From: Lachnospiraceae bacterium M18-1
GTDB lineage: Bacteria > Bacillota > Clostridia > Lachnospirales > Lachnospiraceae
Reading direction: 5' to 3'
NCBI GenBank assembly: GCA_000403295.2
Contig: KE159611.1
Location: 373,849-437,848 of the forward strand
DNA: 64,000 bases
Made by a program: the position numbers and the translations under genes. The notes beneath the pieces are model-generated. The model was given only the letters and a program-made list of their open reading frames with translations, was not told the origin of the DNA and did not search any database. Below are positions 33,811 to 41,937 of this stretch, piece after piece. The stretch's first letter is position 1. Each line of letters starts with the position of its first letter.

Positions 33811-36222
33811 ATGAAATATGGAAATTTCGATGATACAAACCGGGAATATGTCATTGACCGGCCGGATACGCCTGCGCCATGGGTAAATTATCTGGGTTCC
33901 CCGGAATACGGCGCAATCATTTCCAATAATGCAGGAGGCTATAGTTTTGCAAGGTCAGGCGCAAACGGAAGAATCCTCCGCTACATTTTCAACAGCTTTG
34001 ACCAGCCCGGACGATACATTTACATCCGGGACGACGATTCCAGGGATTACTGGTCCGCTTCCTGGCAGCCGGTAGGAAAAGATCTGAACAATTATAAAAG
34101 CAAATGCTGTCATGGCATGGGCTATACCAGAATGACCGCCGGCTATGACGGTATCGGCTCGGAGGCTCTCTACTATGTTCCTCTGGGGAAATCCTATGAA
34201 GTGTGGGGACTCACTGTAACAAATGACTCAGCACATGTCAGAAACCTGACCTTAAGCGGTTATGCAGAATTTACCAATCATGGAAATTACGAACAGGACC
34301 AGGTGAATCTGCAGTATTCTCTGTTTATTACAAGAACATTGTTTAAACAGAACCAGATCATTCAGCAGATTCACGGCAATCTGGATGCCCTGCCAGAAGA
34401 TGAAACAGTCGATGAAAAGAACGTGACCGAGCGTTTCTTCGGCCTTGCCGGCGCCTCCGTATCCTCCTATTGCGGGGACAGAGAACAGTTCCTTGGCCGA
34501 TATCATGGTTATGGAAATCCGCAGGGAATTCTATCGGGCGATCTCGGAAATATGACCAGCTACAATGAAAATTCCTGCGGCGCACTCTCTTGCAGCATCA
34601 CCCTGGCTCCAGGCGAGACGAAGACCATCGCTTTCCTGCTTGGCACAGGCGGCTTTACTGAATCGTCTGTCCTTCTTGACGGTTATGCCGATCCGGAGGA
34701 AATGATAAAACAAGAGCTGCAGGAGCTAAAAAAATACTGGTACGAAAAATTTGACCATCTGAAGGTGAACACGCCCAGTTCGGAATTTAATACAATGATA
34801 AATACCTGGAATGCTTATAACTGCTTTATGACATTTATCTGGTCCCGCGCCGCTTCCTTCATTTACTGCGGACTCCGCAACGGTTATGGTTACCGTGATA
34901 CTGTACAAGACATCCAGGGAATCATCCATCTTGCGCCGGAAATGGCCGCGGAAAAGATCCGATTTATGCTTTCTGCGCAGGTAAGTAATGGCGGTGGACT
35001 TCCCCTGGTAAAATTCACACATAATCCGGGACACGAAGATACGCCGGACGATGCTTCTTACCGGCAGGATACCGGACACCCTGCTTATCGTGCCGACGAC
35101 GCACTGTGGCTTTTTCCGACCGTTTATAAATATATTGCTGAGACGGGCAATCTGGAATTTTTAAATGAAACTATTCCCTTTGCGGATAAGGAAAAAGCCA
35201 GTGTCTATGAACATCTGAAACGCGCTGTCGCATTTTCACTTGCTCATCTCGGCCCTCACGGAATGCCGGCAGGGCTCTATGCAGATTGGAATGACTGCCT
35301 GCGTCTGGGTGCAGACGGCGAGTCCTCATTCGTTGCGATGCAGTTCTATTACGCAATGACCGTGTTAAAGCAATTTGCCAAATACATGAATGATGCAGAA
35401 TATGTAAAATACCTTGAAGAAAAGCAGGAAGAGACGGGCGCCGCAATTCAAAAACTATGTTGGGATCAGGATCGGTTTATCCGCGGATATACAGAAGCAG
35501 GGGAACGGATCGGCGCCGCCGGGGACCCGGAAGCCAATCTGTGGCTGAATCCACAGAGCTGGGCTGTCATCAGCGGACTTGCCGGCGCCGAACAGGCCGA
35601 GACGGCGCTTGCAAATGTCTATGAACAGTTAAATACCGAATATGGCGCCCTTCTGATGAATCCTCCCTATCACACCGACGCTTTTGACGGCGCTCTGGCT
35701 GTGATATACAATCAAGGGACAAAAGAAAACTCCGGTATCTTCTCACAGTCCCAGGGATGGCTGGTTCTCGCAGAAGCCCTGTGCGGACACGGAGAGCGTG
35801 CCTTTACATATTTTATGGAAAATGCACCTGCCGCATGGAATGACCAGGCGGAACTCCGCCGTCTGGAGCCTTACTGTTACGGACAATTTACGGAAGGAAA
35901 CGCCAGTGAACATCAGGGACGTTCTCATGTACATTGGCTGACCGGAACTGCTTCTACTATGATGGTCGGATGCGTAGAGGGGATTCTGGGACTCCGCCCT
36001 GATCTGAACGGTATCACCCTGTCGCCGGCGATTCCAAAGGACTGGACCTGCCTGGAGATAGAAAAGGATTTCCGTGGGAAGCATCTGCATATTCTCATTG
36101 AGAATCCATACGGACGGGAAGCCGGATGTGAAAAGCTGATGCTGAATGGAAATGAAATGACCAGTAATTATATACCTGCCAGCTTTCTTAAAGACACAAA
36201 TGAAATTCGGATGATTCTCTAA
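33811..36222 (+). CDS. GH94 glycoside phosphorylase (cellobiose/chitobiose-phosphorylase-like)
   Basis: This 803-residue GH94 enzyme begins MKYGNFDDTNREYVIDRPDT, like known cellobiose and N,N'-diacetylchitobiose phosphorylases, and has the same length. The general-acid Asp is in DWND at 492-495; other family marks are GYGYRDTVQDIQGI near 362 and SEHQGRSHVHWLTGTAS near 700, which binds phosphate. It is cytoplasmic. AAAGGAT precedes ATG 33811, 29 bases after the stop of the first phosphorylase, so both share a transcript. Having two paralogous phosphorylases suggests two linkage types or two chain lengths in the imported sugar. Confidence 0.87.
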   Translation: MKYGNFDDTNREYVIDRPDTPAPWVNYLGSPEYGAIISNNAGGYSFARSGANGRILRYIFNSFDQPGRYIYIRDDDSRDYWSASWQPVGKDLNNYKSKCCHGMGYTRMTAGYDGIGSEALYYVPLGKSYEVWGLTVTNDSAHVRNLTLSGYAEFTNHGNYEQDQVNLQYSLFITRTLFKQNQIIQQIHGNLDALPEDETVDEKNVTERFFGLAGASVSSYCGDREQFLGRYHGYGNPQGILSGDLGNMTSYNENSCGALSCSITLAPGETKTIAFLLGTGGFTESSVLLDGYADPEEMIKQELQELKKYWYEKFDHLKVNTPSSEFNTMINTWNAYNCFMTFIWSRAASFIYCGLRNGYGYRDTVQDIQGIIHLAPEMAAEKIRFMLSAQVSNGGGLPLVKFTHNPGHEDTPDDASYRQDTGHPAYRADDALWLFPTVYKYIAETGNLEFLNETIPFADKEKASVYEHLKRAVAFSLAHLGPHGMPAGLYADWNDCLRLGADGESSFVAMQFYYAMTVLKQFAKYMNDAEYVKYLEEKQEETGAAIQKLCWDQDRFIRGYTEAGERIGAAGDPEANLWLNPQSWAVISGLAGAEQAETALANVYEQLNTEYGALLMNPPYHTDAFDGALAVIYNQGTKENSGIFSQSQGWLVLAEALCGHGERAFTYFMENAPAAWNDQAELRRLEPYCYGQFTEGNASEHQGRSHVHWLTGTASTMMVGCVEGILGLRPDLNGITLSPAIPKDWTCLEIEKDFRGKHLHILIENPYGREAGCEKLMLNGNEMTSNYIPASFLKDTNEIRMIL

Positions 36223-36287
36223 AACCGATACTCGTCCCATATAAAGAACGGATGATCAGCGGTATTTCTATATAGAACAAATATCAT

Positions 36288-36323
36288 AAAAGGACGCAGA
36301 GTCATATTACTTTGCGTCCTTTT
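36288..36323 (+). terminator. Terminator of the phosphorylase operon
   Basis: AAAAGGACGCA (36288-36298) pairs perfectly with TGCGTCCTTTT (36313-36323), followed by more T-rich sequence. Confidence 0.8.
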
Positions 36324-36351
36324 GCTTCTTTTTAATGCTGTTCTTCTAACT

Positions 36352-36400
36352 TATACCCAAGGGCATCCCATTATGGCCATTCGGCCGTTTCACAAGGTAT
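36352..36400. repeat. Family C palindrome at the 3' end of the AraC gene
   Basis: TATACCCAAGGGCATCCCAT through GGTAT is the same 50-bp element as 21649-21700 (reverse orientation). The AraC gene ends inside it: its last codons and stop (NHTL-stop) are formed by the CATACCTTGTGA edge. Confidence 0.6.
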
Positions 36401-37163
36401 GATTCTCTGCTTCCGATTCAATCTCCCAATGAATCGTGTGATGTAAGTCCCGATATTTTTTAGGCGTCATACCCACGTATTCCCGAAACTGCTGTATAAA
36501 ATGGCTCTGTGAAGAAAAAGACAGGCGATTTGCAATCTCAATCATAGAATATTCACTGTACTGCAGAAGGTTCTTGGCCATATTGATCTTCTGACTGCGT
36601 ATATAGGCGCTGACCGAATCACCTGTTTCTTTCTTGAACAATCGTGACAAATAACTTGCAGACACACCAAGTTCATCTGACAGATCCTCAATCGTAATAC
36701 GCTCTTTTATATGAGAATAAATATATTCCTTACAGACACTGATATGCCTGGAATTCGTATTACTATGGCAAAACCTGCGCATCTTCTCTGTATAATCCAG
36801 AACCATCTCATCATGAAGATTCCGTACTCCTTGTACCGTATGTATGTCATCCAGCTTTTGAATATAGAAATCACTCATCCGGAAAGCCAGCTCCAGTTCC
36901 ATACCTTTCTGCTTACATAATCGGGTAATCATTGCCGTCGTAATGACAAAATGATATTTTAAATTTGTAATTGGATTTCTGGACAGCACTCCAACTCCTT
37001 CGCTGTCCAAAAATCTCTCTTGCCCACAGTTCTTCCTGACTGCTTCTATATCGCCTTTCGTTACTGCCTGATAGAACAAAAATTCTTCTGTCAGCGGCCT
37101 GTGTTCTGCTTCATCAATATCATCTTCCGCTTCTAAGAGAAGCCATTCATCCTGATATCCCAT
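36390..37163 (-). CDS. AraC family transcriptional regulator of the glucoside island
   Basis: The 257-residue protein has an N-terminal domain of the type seen in two-component-like AraC regulators (LTEEFLFYQAVTKGDIEAVR, then ITNLKYHFVITTAMITRLC). A C-terminal double helix-turn-helix follows at about 145-245: ITIEDLSDELGVSASYLSRL and YSMIEIANRLSFSSQSHFIQ, ending YVGMTPKKYRDLH. It is convergent with the phosphorylase operon and is the likely activator of the island, which is inference from position. ATG 37163 follows GGAGGAC. The coding sequence ends in a family C repeat. Confidence 0.88.
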   Translation of the reverse strand: MGYQDEWLLLEAEDDIDEAEHRPLTEEFLFYQAVTKGDIEAVRKNCGQERFLDSEGVGVLSRNPITNLKYHFVITTAMITRLCKQKGMELELAFRMSDFYIQKLDDIHTVQGVRNLHDEMVLDYTEKMRRFCHSNTNSRHISVCKEYIYSHIKERITIEDLSDELGVSASYLSRLFKKETGDSVSAYIRSQKINMAKNLLQYSEYSMIEIANRLSFSSQSHFIQQFREYVGMTPKKYRDLHHTIHWEIESEAENHTL

Positions 37164-37313
37164 AGTATAGTCCTCCTTCGGTTTCTGTTCACGGCGCCCT
37201 GCACCCTGCCGCAAGGCATCCGGCCAGTAAAACAGCGGTTGTCGAATGATACTTTTTTATTATATCAACAAAGCGGAGGTTTTGCAAATGGTTCAGACTT
37301 CGGTTCTGTTCTG

Positions 37314-37360
37314 GTTACTGTCCAGTGTTACTGGAGCACCCAAAGGGTGTAAACAGTAAC
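37314..37360. repeat. Family A mini-palindrome
   Basis: GTTACTG at 37314 is inverted as ACAGTAAC ending 37360, around an inner CAGTGTTACTG dyad. It is followed by CACAGTCATTTC, which resembles an edge of the 195-bp elements at 43924 and 58598. Confidence 0.5.
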
Positions 37361-37392
37361 ACTGTCCACAGTCATTTCGCTCACATAAACTC

Positions 37393-37422
37393 AAAAAGAC
37401 CGCACATACATGCGGCCTTTTC
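37393..37422 (-). terminator. Terminator of the licT-PTS operon
   Basis: On the minus strand AAAAAGGCCGCA pairs with TGTGCGGTCTTTTT, ending in a T-run, 32 bases beyond the stop of the IICB gene. Confidence 0.75.
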
Positions 37423-37454
37423 GAAAAAGGGATTCTTAGTGAAATGATACTTTT

Positions 37455-38891
37455 TTATTTGCAAAGCTTCTTAAATTCATCTGCCACGAACTGTACCTTC
37501 GTACCGATGATAACCTGTACCGCTGTCTTACTCGGCCGGATCACGCCTGCTACACCTGCGGATTTGATCTTCTTTTCGTCCACTGCCGTGTAGTCTTTGA
37601 TTTCCAGACGAAGTCTTGTGATACAGTTATCAATGCTGGCTACATTGCCTTTTCCGCCTACGCCTTCCAGGACGATCCTTGCTACTTCCGTAAAATCGTC
37701 GTTTGCAAGCTGAACGGCTGTCTCGTCATCATCATCTTCTCTTCCGGGTGTCTTCAGGTCAAACTTCACGATCACGATCCGGAACAGTACATAGTAAATC
37801 ACAGCAACTACCAGGCCGATTGCCGGCAGTAACAGCGGATTTACAGCGAACGGAGCCTTGAAGCTCAAAATCCAGTCAATCAGACCTGCACTGAAGTTAA
37901 AGCCCGCGCGTGCCGGAAGCAGAGATACAACTGCCAGGGAAATACCTGTCAATACAGCATGGATCAAATACAGAACCGGTGCAAGGAACATGAAGGAAAA
38001 TTCCAACGGTTCCGTAACGCCGTTAAAGAACGATGCCAGCGCCGCGGAGAATAACAAACCTGCAGCGATCTGCTTCTTGCTGTCTTTTGCTGTATGATAC
38101 ATTGCCAGTGCCGCTGCCGGAAGACCAAACATCATAACCGGGAAGAAACCAGACATATACATACCTGTCTGTCCGATCACACCGCCTTCGATGCTTCCCC
38201 AGAACTTGCCGATGTCGTTGATGCCCGCCACGTCAAACCAGAATACGGAGTTCAGCGCATGGTGCAGACCAAATGGAATCAACAGTCTGTTGAAGAATCC
38301 GTACAGACCTGCTCCTACTGCTCCCAGGCTCATGATAAATTCACCGAATGCGATCAACGCATTGTAAATGATCGGCCATACAAAGAACAGAATCAATGAA
38401 GCAAAAATGGACACTGCCGATGTTATGATCGCCACACAGCGCTTTCCGCTGAAGAATGAAAACGCATCCGGAAGCTTCGTGCTCTTGAACTTATTGTAGC
38501 ATGATGCCGCGATCAAGCCGCACATGATACCGATAAACTGTGTCTGAGTCTTGGAAAATGCCGGATCGACTTCCTCTACCGCTACCTTAGTCAGCATCGA
38601 GATCACGCCCGGCGACAGGATCGTCGTAACCATCAGCCAGGATACGAGACCTGCAAGACCTGCTGTTCCGTCATTGTCATCCGCCATACCTACCGCGACA
38701 CCAATCGCGAACAGGATTGCCATCTGGTCAATCAATACACCGCCGGCTTTCAGCAGGAATGCCGCAATCACACTGTTTGCGCCCCAGCCTGTGGGGTCGA
38801 TCCAGTAACCAAACCCCTGCAGGATCGCCGCTACCGGGAGACACGCTACCGGGAGCATCAAGGATTTTCCTAATCTCTGTAAATACTTCAT
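37455..38891 (-). CDS. PTS glucose/N-acetylglucosamine-type IICB component
   Basis: This 478-residue membrane protein combines the EIIC channel of the glucose family (about 1-370, starting MKYLQRLGKSLMLPVACLP; FNGVTEPLEFSFMF near 305 is the family signature) and a EIIB domain. The phosphorylated Cys is Cys423 in IDNCITRLRL. It imports and phosphorylates a hexose; the N-terminal pattern resembles NagE more than PtsG, so GlcNAc or glucose is likely. AAGGAGGAT precedes ATG 38891. It is the last gene of the operon whose IIA partner lies 114 bases upstream. Confidence 0.92.
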   Translation of the reverse strand: MKYLQRLGKSLMLPVACLPVAAILQGFGYWIDPTGWGANSVIAAFLLKAGGVLIDQMAILFAIGVAVGMADDNDGTAGLAGLVSWLMVTTILSPGVISMLTKVAVEEVDPAFSKTQTQFIGIMCGLIAASCYNKFKSTKLPDAFSFFSGKRCVAIITSAVSIFASLILFFVWPIIYNALIAFGEFIMSLGAVGAGLYGFFNRLLIPFGLHHALNSVFWFDVAGINDIGKFWGSIEGGVIGQTGMYMSGFFPVMMFGLPAAALAMYHTAKDSKKQIAAGLLFSAALASFFNGVTEPLEFSFMFLAPVLYLIHAVLTGISLAVVSLLPARAGFNFSAGLIDWILSFKAPFAVNPLLLPAIGLVVAVIYYVLFRIVIVKFDLKTPGREDDDDETAVQLANDDFTEVARIVLEGVGGKGNVASIDNCITRLRLEIKDYTAVDEKKIKSAGVAGVIRPSKTAVQVIIGTKVQFVADEFKKLCK

Positions 38892-39004
38892 ACATTATCC
38901 TCCTTCTACCTCATATTCCTTATGAAATCCCTTTATCTATTTTATACCGGCATTTCCGCCGGCAAAAATACCATGCCTCTGTCCTCTTCCGGACAGTTCT
39001 TATA

Positions 39005-39490
39005 TTAATTCTTCTTGATCACAAGAATGTCGTCCCCCGGATTCACATCCTTTCCAGAAAGCCCTTCCACATCTGCATATGCATCCGTATTGCAGATCAA
39101 CATAGGCGTCACCGTATCGTATCCGGCTGCTTTGATCTTTTCCAGATCCATTTCCAGGAGAAGGTCACCTTTTTTCACCTTATCCCCGGCTTTCACATGG
39201 CCCGTAAAGCCTTCGCCCTTCATTGTAACGGTGTCCAGCCCCACATGGATCAAAATCTCCGCCCCGAAATCAGCGTTCATGCTCACCGCATGCAGCGTCT
39301 CGAATACCATCGCGATCTCGCCGTCCGCAGGCGCAAATACCTTTCCCTCAGACGGAACGACTGCCACGCCCTTGCCCAGCAGTCCGTCGCTGAACGTGGG
39401 GTCATTGACCTCCCGCAGAGGAACTGCTTTCCCTTTTACGGGCGCTCCAAGTGTAAATGTCTCTGTTTTCTTCTTCAAAAAATCAAACAT
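39005..39490 (-). CDS. PTS glucose-type IIA component
   Basis: The 161-residue protein is a Crr-like IIA. The two active-site histidines are His67 (FETLHAVSM) and His82 (LIHVGLDTVTMKGEGF), His82 being the phosphorylated one. It takes phosphate from HPr and passes it to the IIB Cys. The start codon overlaps the end of the antiterminator gene by eight bases, with its GAGGAGG box inside that gene, so the two are coupled. Confidence 0.93.
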   Translation of the reverse strand: MFDFLKKKTETFTLGAPVKGKAVPLREVNDPTFSDGLLGKGVAVVPSEGKVFAPADGEIAMVFETLHAVSMNADFGAEILIHVGLDTVTMKGEGFTGHVKAGDKVKKGDLLLEMDLEKIKAAGYDTVTPMLICNTDAYADVEGLSGKDVNPGDDILVIKKN

Positions 39491-40337
39491 CTTTTTCCTC
39501 CTCTTCTTCTGACATTGTAACCCTCCGGATATGGATGGACAGGTACATGACCTCCTCCCCGGATATTTTACTGCCTGTTGCCTTTTCTATATATTCTGCC
39601 ACCATCTCACTGCAGATATATTCTTTCGGATATTTTTTCCGCATCATGAACTCAAGCTCCTGCTCCTCGTCCGAAAGCAGTTCTTTTCTGTAGATACGCT
39701 GCAGTAAAAACTTGACATGTGTAACAAACCGCTCATAATGGAGGGAATCCTCGTCCAGCTCAATGTTCATTTCTGCTTTCACGATATCCAGGATTTCTTT
39801 CAAAAGGTTCGGAAATTTCAGGGCGTCCCGAATATCCGTACCGTATTCCGCATTGACAAAATGCAGCGCGATAAATCCCGCTTCATCCTCCGGAAGGTGG
39901 ATCCCCAGCTTCAATCCGATCAGCTGCACGGCATACTGCCCGAGCTGAAACTCCTGCGGGTAAAAACGCTTAATCTCCCACAGCAGCGCGTTTTTCGGCT
40001 GAATTTTCTGCATATATCTTTCCAGTGTAAAATTAATGTGGTCCGTAAGTGTAACATAAATGCTCTGGTTCAGCTTCAGCTTTAAATTATTCTTCGCATA
40101 GGAAATGATATCGTTGGATATTTCCACATGCTCCATCGGCATATTGGCAAGCAGCTCTTTCAGCTTTTTCGCCACGCTCGCACTTTTAATCTCAAAGACC
40201 TTTTCGATCTTGGACTCCGGCACTTTCTTTCCCGGCTTCGTGCCAAACCCAATCCCGCGCCCCATGATCACCAGCTCTGTCCCCGTATCGTCATAGGACG
40301 AAATAATATTGTTATTTATAATCTTTTCAATAATCAT
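39483..40337 (-). CDS. BglG/LicT family transcriptional antiterminator
   Basis: This 284-residue protein starts with an RNA-binding CAT domain (MIIEKIINNNIISSYDDTG, GRGIGFG near 27, about 1-55) and has two PRD domains. Their regulatory histidines are visible: H100 and H159 in PRD1, H207 and H269 in PRD2. It binds the RAT hairpin in the leader at 40486-40513, preventing the terminator, when its sugar is being transported. ATG 40337 has AAGGAG upstream. It is first in its operon, followed by IIA and IICB, so it autoregulates. A second RAT lies before the gene at 40661-41713. Confidence 0.92.
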   Translation of the reverse strand: MIIEKIINNNIISSYDDTGTELVIMGRGIGFGTKPGKKVPESKIEKVFEIKSASVAKKLKELLANMPMEHVEISNDIISYAKNNLKLKLNQSIYVTLTDHINFTLERYMQKIQPKNALLWEIKRFYPQEFQLGQYAVQLIGLKLGIHLPEDEAGFIALHFVNAEYGTDIRDALKFPNLLKEILDIVKAEMNIELDEDSLHYERFVTHVKFLLQRIYRKELLSDEEQELEFMMRKKYPKEYICSEMVAEYIEKATGSKISGEEVMYLSIHIRRVTMSEEEEEKDV

Positions 40338-40435
40338 GTGCTCCTTGCTCCCCCTTGTAAAACCACCAAGCAAAAACAGACCACGGCTCTGAACCTTTCT
40401 ATGAATTTTTTCAGACTGCAGTATCATGCTAAAAC

Positions 40436-40489
40436 AAAAAAACCAAATTTTATAAAACGCCTTGGAATCTGCGTTTATAAAATCTGGTT
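40436..40489 (-). terminator. Conditional terminator in the licT leader
   Basis: On the minus strand the stem AACCAGATTTTATAAACGC pairs with GCGTTTTATAAAATTTGGTT and is followed by seven or more T. The 5' arm overlaps the RAT, which is the classical antitermination arrangement. Confidence 0.85.
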
Positions 40490-40513
40490 TTGCCTGCCTA
40501 ACAGTAACAATCC
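40486..40513 (-). promoter_or_regulatory. RAT (ribonucleic antiterminator) site 1
   Basis: The minus strand reads GGATTGTTACTG, four bases, then GGCAGGCAAAACC. This matches the LicT/SacY/BglG recognition hairpin with its conserved bulges. It overlaps the terminator at 40436-40489 and controls the antiterminator-PTS operon. Confidence 0.85.
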
Positions 40514-40543
40514 ATCTACTGCCTATCTTTAATTTCTTAGTTC

Positions 40544-40571
40544 ATTATATCAAATTCGTGCAAAAAGTCAA
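40544..40571 (-). promoter_or_regulatory. Promoter of the antiterminator-PTS operon
   Basis: On the minus strand TTGACT (40571-40566) and a perfect TATAAT (40549-40544) are 16 bases apart, about 30 bases before the RAT. Confidence 0.75.
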
Positions 40572-40660
40572 TATTCTTTTATTTTTTATTTATTTTTTGG
40601 TTATTTTTGCTTTATTCTTTAGTTATTCTTTTTATAATTGTTTAATCTTTTGTGCAAATA

Positions 40661-41713
40661 TCACAAATCAGAAGTGTAATCAAAATACTCCACGAATTTC
40701 ATATGATTTTTTGCTTCCTGCTCCCTCAGAAAACGATGATCCGCCAGCTCCCCGCTTTTTGCACCGCTGGCATCAATGTAAAGAGTCTGTCCGTTCATCT
40801 CCACGGCCGTAAGCACATATCCTTCCTGACGGAACTGGCTTCTTCCCCAGATTCCCCGCACAATGTGAGATTCCATTCCCGCCCTGTTGAACAGCTCCGA
40901 CAATATTTTTGCATATCCAAGCGCCGTTGCCTTATCCAATGTTACTGCAGACAGGTTGTTGTATATGTAAATGCCCTCGAACACGTCCTTCATCCCGGAA
41001 TAGGTCACCGTCTCCCCGTCTGATCCGGATGTAATAGAAAGATTCTCGTCCAGCCAGTCCAGAAAATAATCTGCAGTCCGTTTTTCCCCGTATTCTTCCG
41101 GCAGTCCTTCGATAATGTCTGAAAGGATCTCCTCTGTCTGCACCTGAATCTCCCCGATCTTATCCTCCTCTGCCTTATCGTTTACAGCCAGCGCCTGCCC
41201 TGCCTCTTCCAGGTTCATAACCCTGCCGTCGTCCGCGTATTCCCCGGATATCTGTATCCCCTCCGCGCAGGAGAGAAACAGGATCGCTTTGGCAATCTTT
41301 TTTTCTTTTATATTCATCAGGTCTGCTCCTCCATGTTTGACGTAAACACCGTTCTCCGTCATCGGAATGTCTACAAACCCGTAAAAATAATCGTACCCTT
41401 CATCCTCCAGAACCGTCGTCACACGCAGGTATTCCTCACCGCTGAGCTTCTCTGGAAATTCGACGATACCGCCCTGTTTTTGATCCAGCCGTTCCTGAAG
41501 CAATCCGTATGCCTCCGCCTCTTTCCCTGTCAGCTGCATCACATAAAAATCGGATTCAACCGCCTTGCCGCCCCTGGGTTCATCTGTCAGGGTTCCTTCC
41601 ACTGCAGCCGCGATACTGTTCTGCCTCATCCAGTACATCAAAAACAGCAGGCTCAAAAAAACCGCCCCTGTCCAAAATGCCGCCCGCGGGTGCTTTTTGA
41701 TCCAGTTTTTCAT
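40661..41713 (-). CDS. Membrane-anchored transglutaminase-like protein without catalytic Cys
   Basis: The 350-residue protein has a short basic N terminus and one membrane helix (about 11-27, AAFWTGAVFLSLLFLMYW), so most of it lies outside the cell. The C-terminal part resembles a transglutaminase core: KATALGYAKILSELFNRAGM then HIVRGIWG and NGQTLYIDAS. In active enzymes the pattern is CxGYA; here Ala264 stands where Cys would be, so catalysis by that route is lost. It may bind or hold a substrate. GAGGGAAG precedes ATG 41713. Its leader has a RAT and terminator of its own, so expression should follow the same sugar signal as the adjacent PTS operon. Confidence 0.65.
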   Translation of the reverse strand: MKNWIKKHPRAAFWTGAVFLSLLFLMYWMRQNSIAAAVEGTLTDEPRGGKAVESDFYVMQLTGKEAEAYGLLQERLDQKQGGIVEFPEKLSGEEYLRVTTVLEDEGYDYFYGFVDIPMTENGVYVKHGGADLMNIKEKKIAKAILFLSCAEGIQISGEYADDGRVMNLEEAGQALAVNDKAEEDKIGEIQVQTEEILSDIIEGLPEEYGEKRTADYFLDWLDENLSITSGSDGETVTYSGMKDVFEGIYIYNNLSAVTLDKATALGYAKILSELFNRAGMESHIVRGIWGRSQFRQEGYVLTAVEMNGQTLYIDASGAKSGELADHRFLREQEAKNHMKFVEYFDYTSDL

Positions 41714-41771
41714 TGTTCTTCCCTCTCTCCGCTCTTCCTAAATCCAATCGTTCTTTACCCTGCTTTTATAT

Positions 41772-41825
41772 AAAAAACCAGACTTTAAAGACATAAAACA
41801 AATTTATCCCTTTAAAATCTGGTTT
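41772..41825 (-). terminator. Conditional terminator before the transglutaminase-like gene
   Basis: The arms AACCAGATTTTAAAG and CTTTAAAGTCTGGTT (minus strand) pair with a 19-base loop and are followed by TTTTTTAT. The 5' arm overlaps RAT site 2. Confidence 0.8.
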
Positions 41826-41847
41826 TGCCTGCTTTGAGTAACAACCC
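41821..41847 (-). promoter_or_regulatory. RAT site 2
   Basis: The minus strand reads GGGTTGTTACTC, three bases, then AGCAGGCAAAACC. This is nearly the same as RAT site 1 and the known LicT-type sites. It lies between a promoter and a terminator, upstream of the gene at 40661-41713. Confidence 0.8.
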
Positions 41848-41869
41848 AGCCGTATATTTACTTAGTTTA

Positions 41870-41898
41870 ATACTAACAAATGCACGGCAGGTTGTCAA
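41870..41898 (-). promoter_or_regulatory. Promoter before RAT site 2
   Basis: On the minus strand TTGACA (41898-41893) and TAGTAT (41875-41870) are separated by 17 bases. The left copy of the IS1634 target duplication begins exactly at the -35, so the insertion left the promoter intact. Confidence 0.75.
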
Positions 41899-41937
41899 GG
41901 AATATTCTGGTTTCTCTTTATTTTCTGGTTACTATTC
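41898..41937 (+). repeat. Left copy of 40-bp target-site duplication
   Basis: A 40-base sequence beginning AGGAATATTCTGG and ending GGTTACTATTC is repeated exactly at 43894-43933, on the other side of the transposase. IS1634-type elements are known for long, variable target duplications. Confidence 0.75.

Noticed and set aside
36390..37163. Considered as a response regulator because of its N-terminal domain
   Set aside because: No receiver Asp or acidic pocket is visible; the N-terminal region is not a REC domain, only the AraC C-terminal part is clear.
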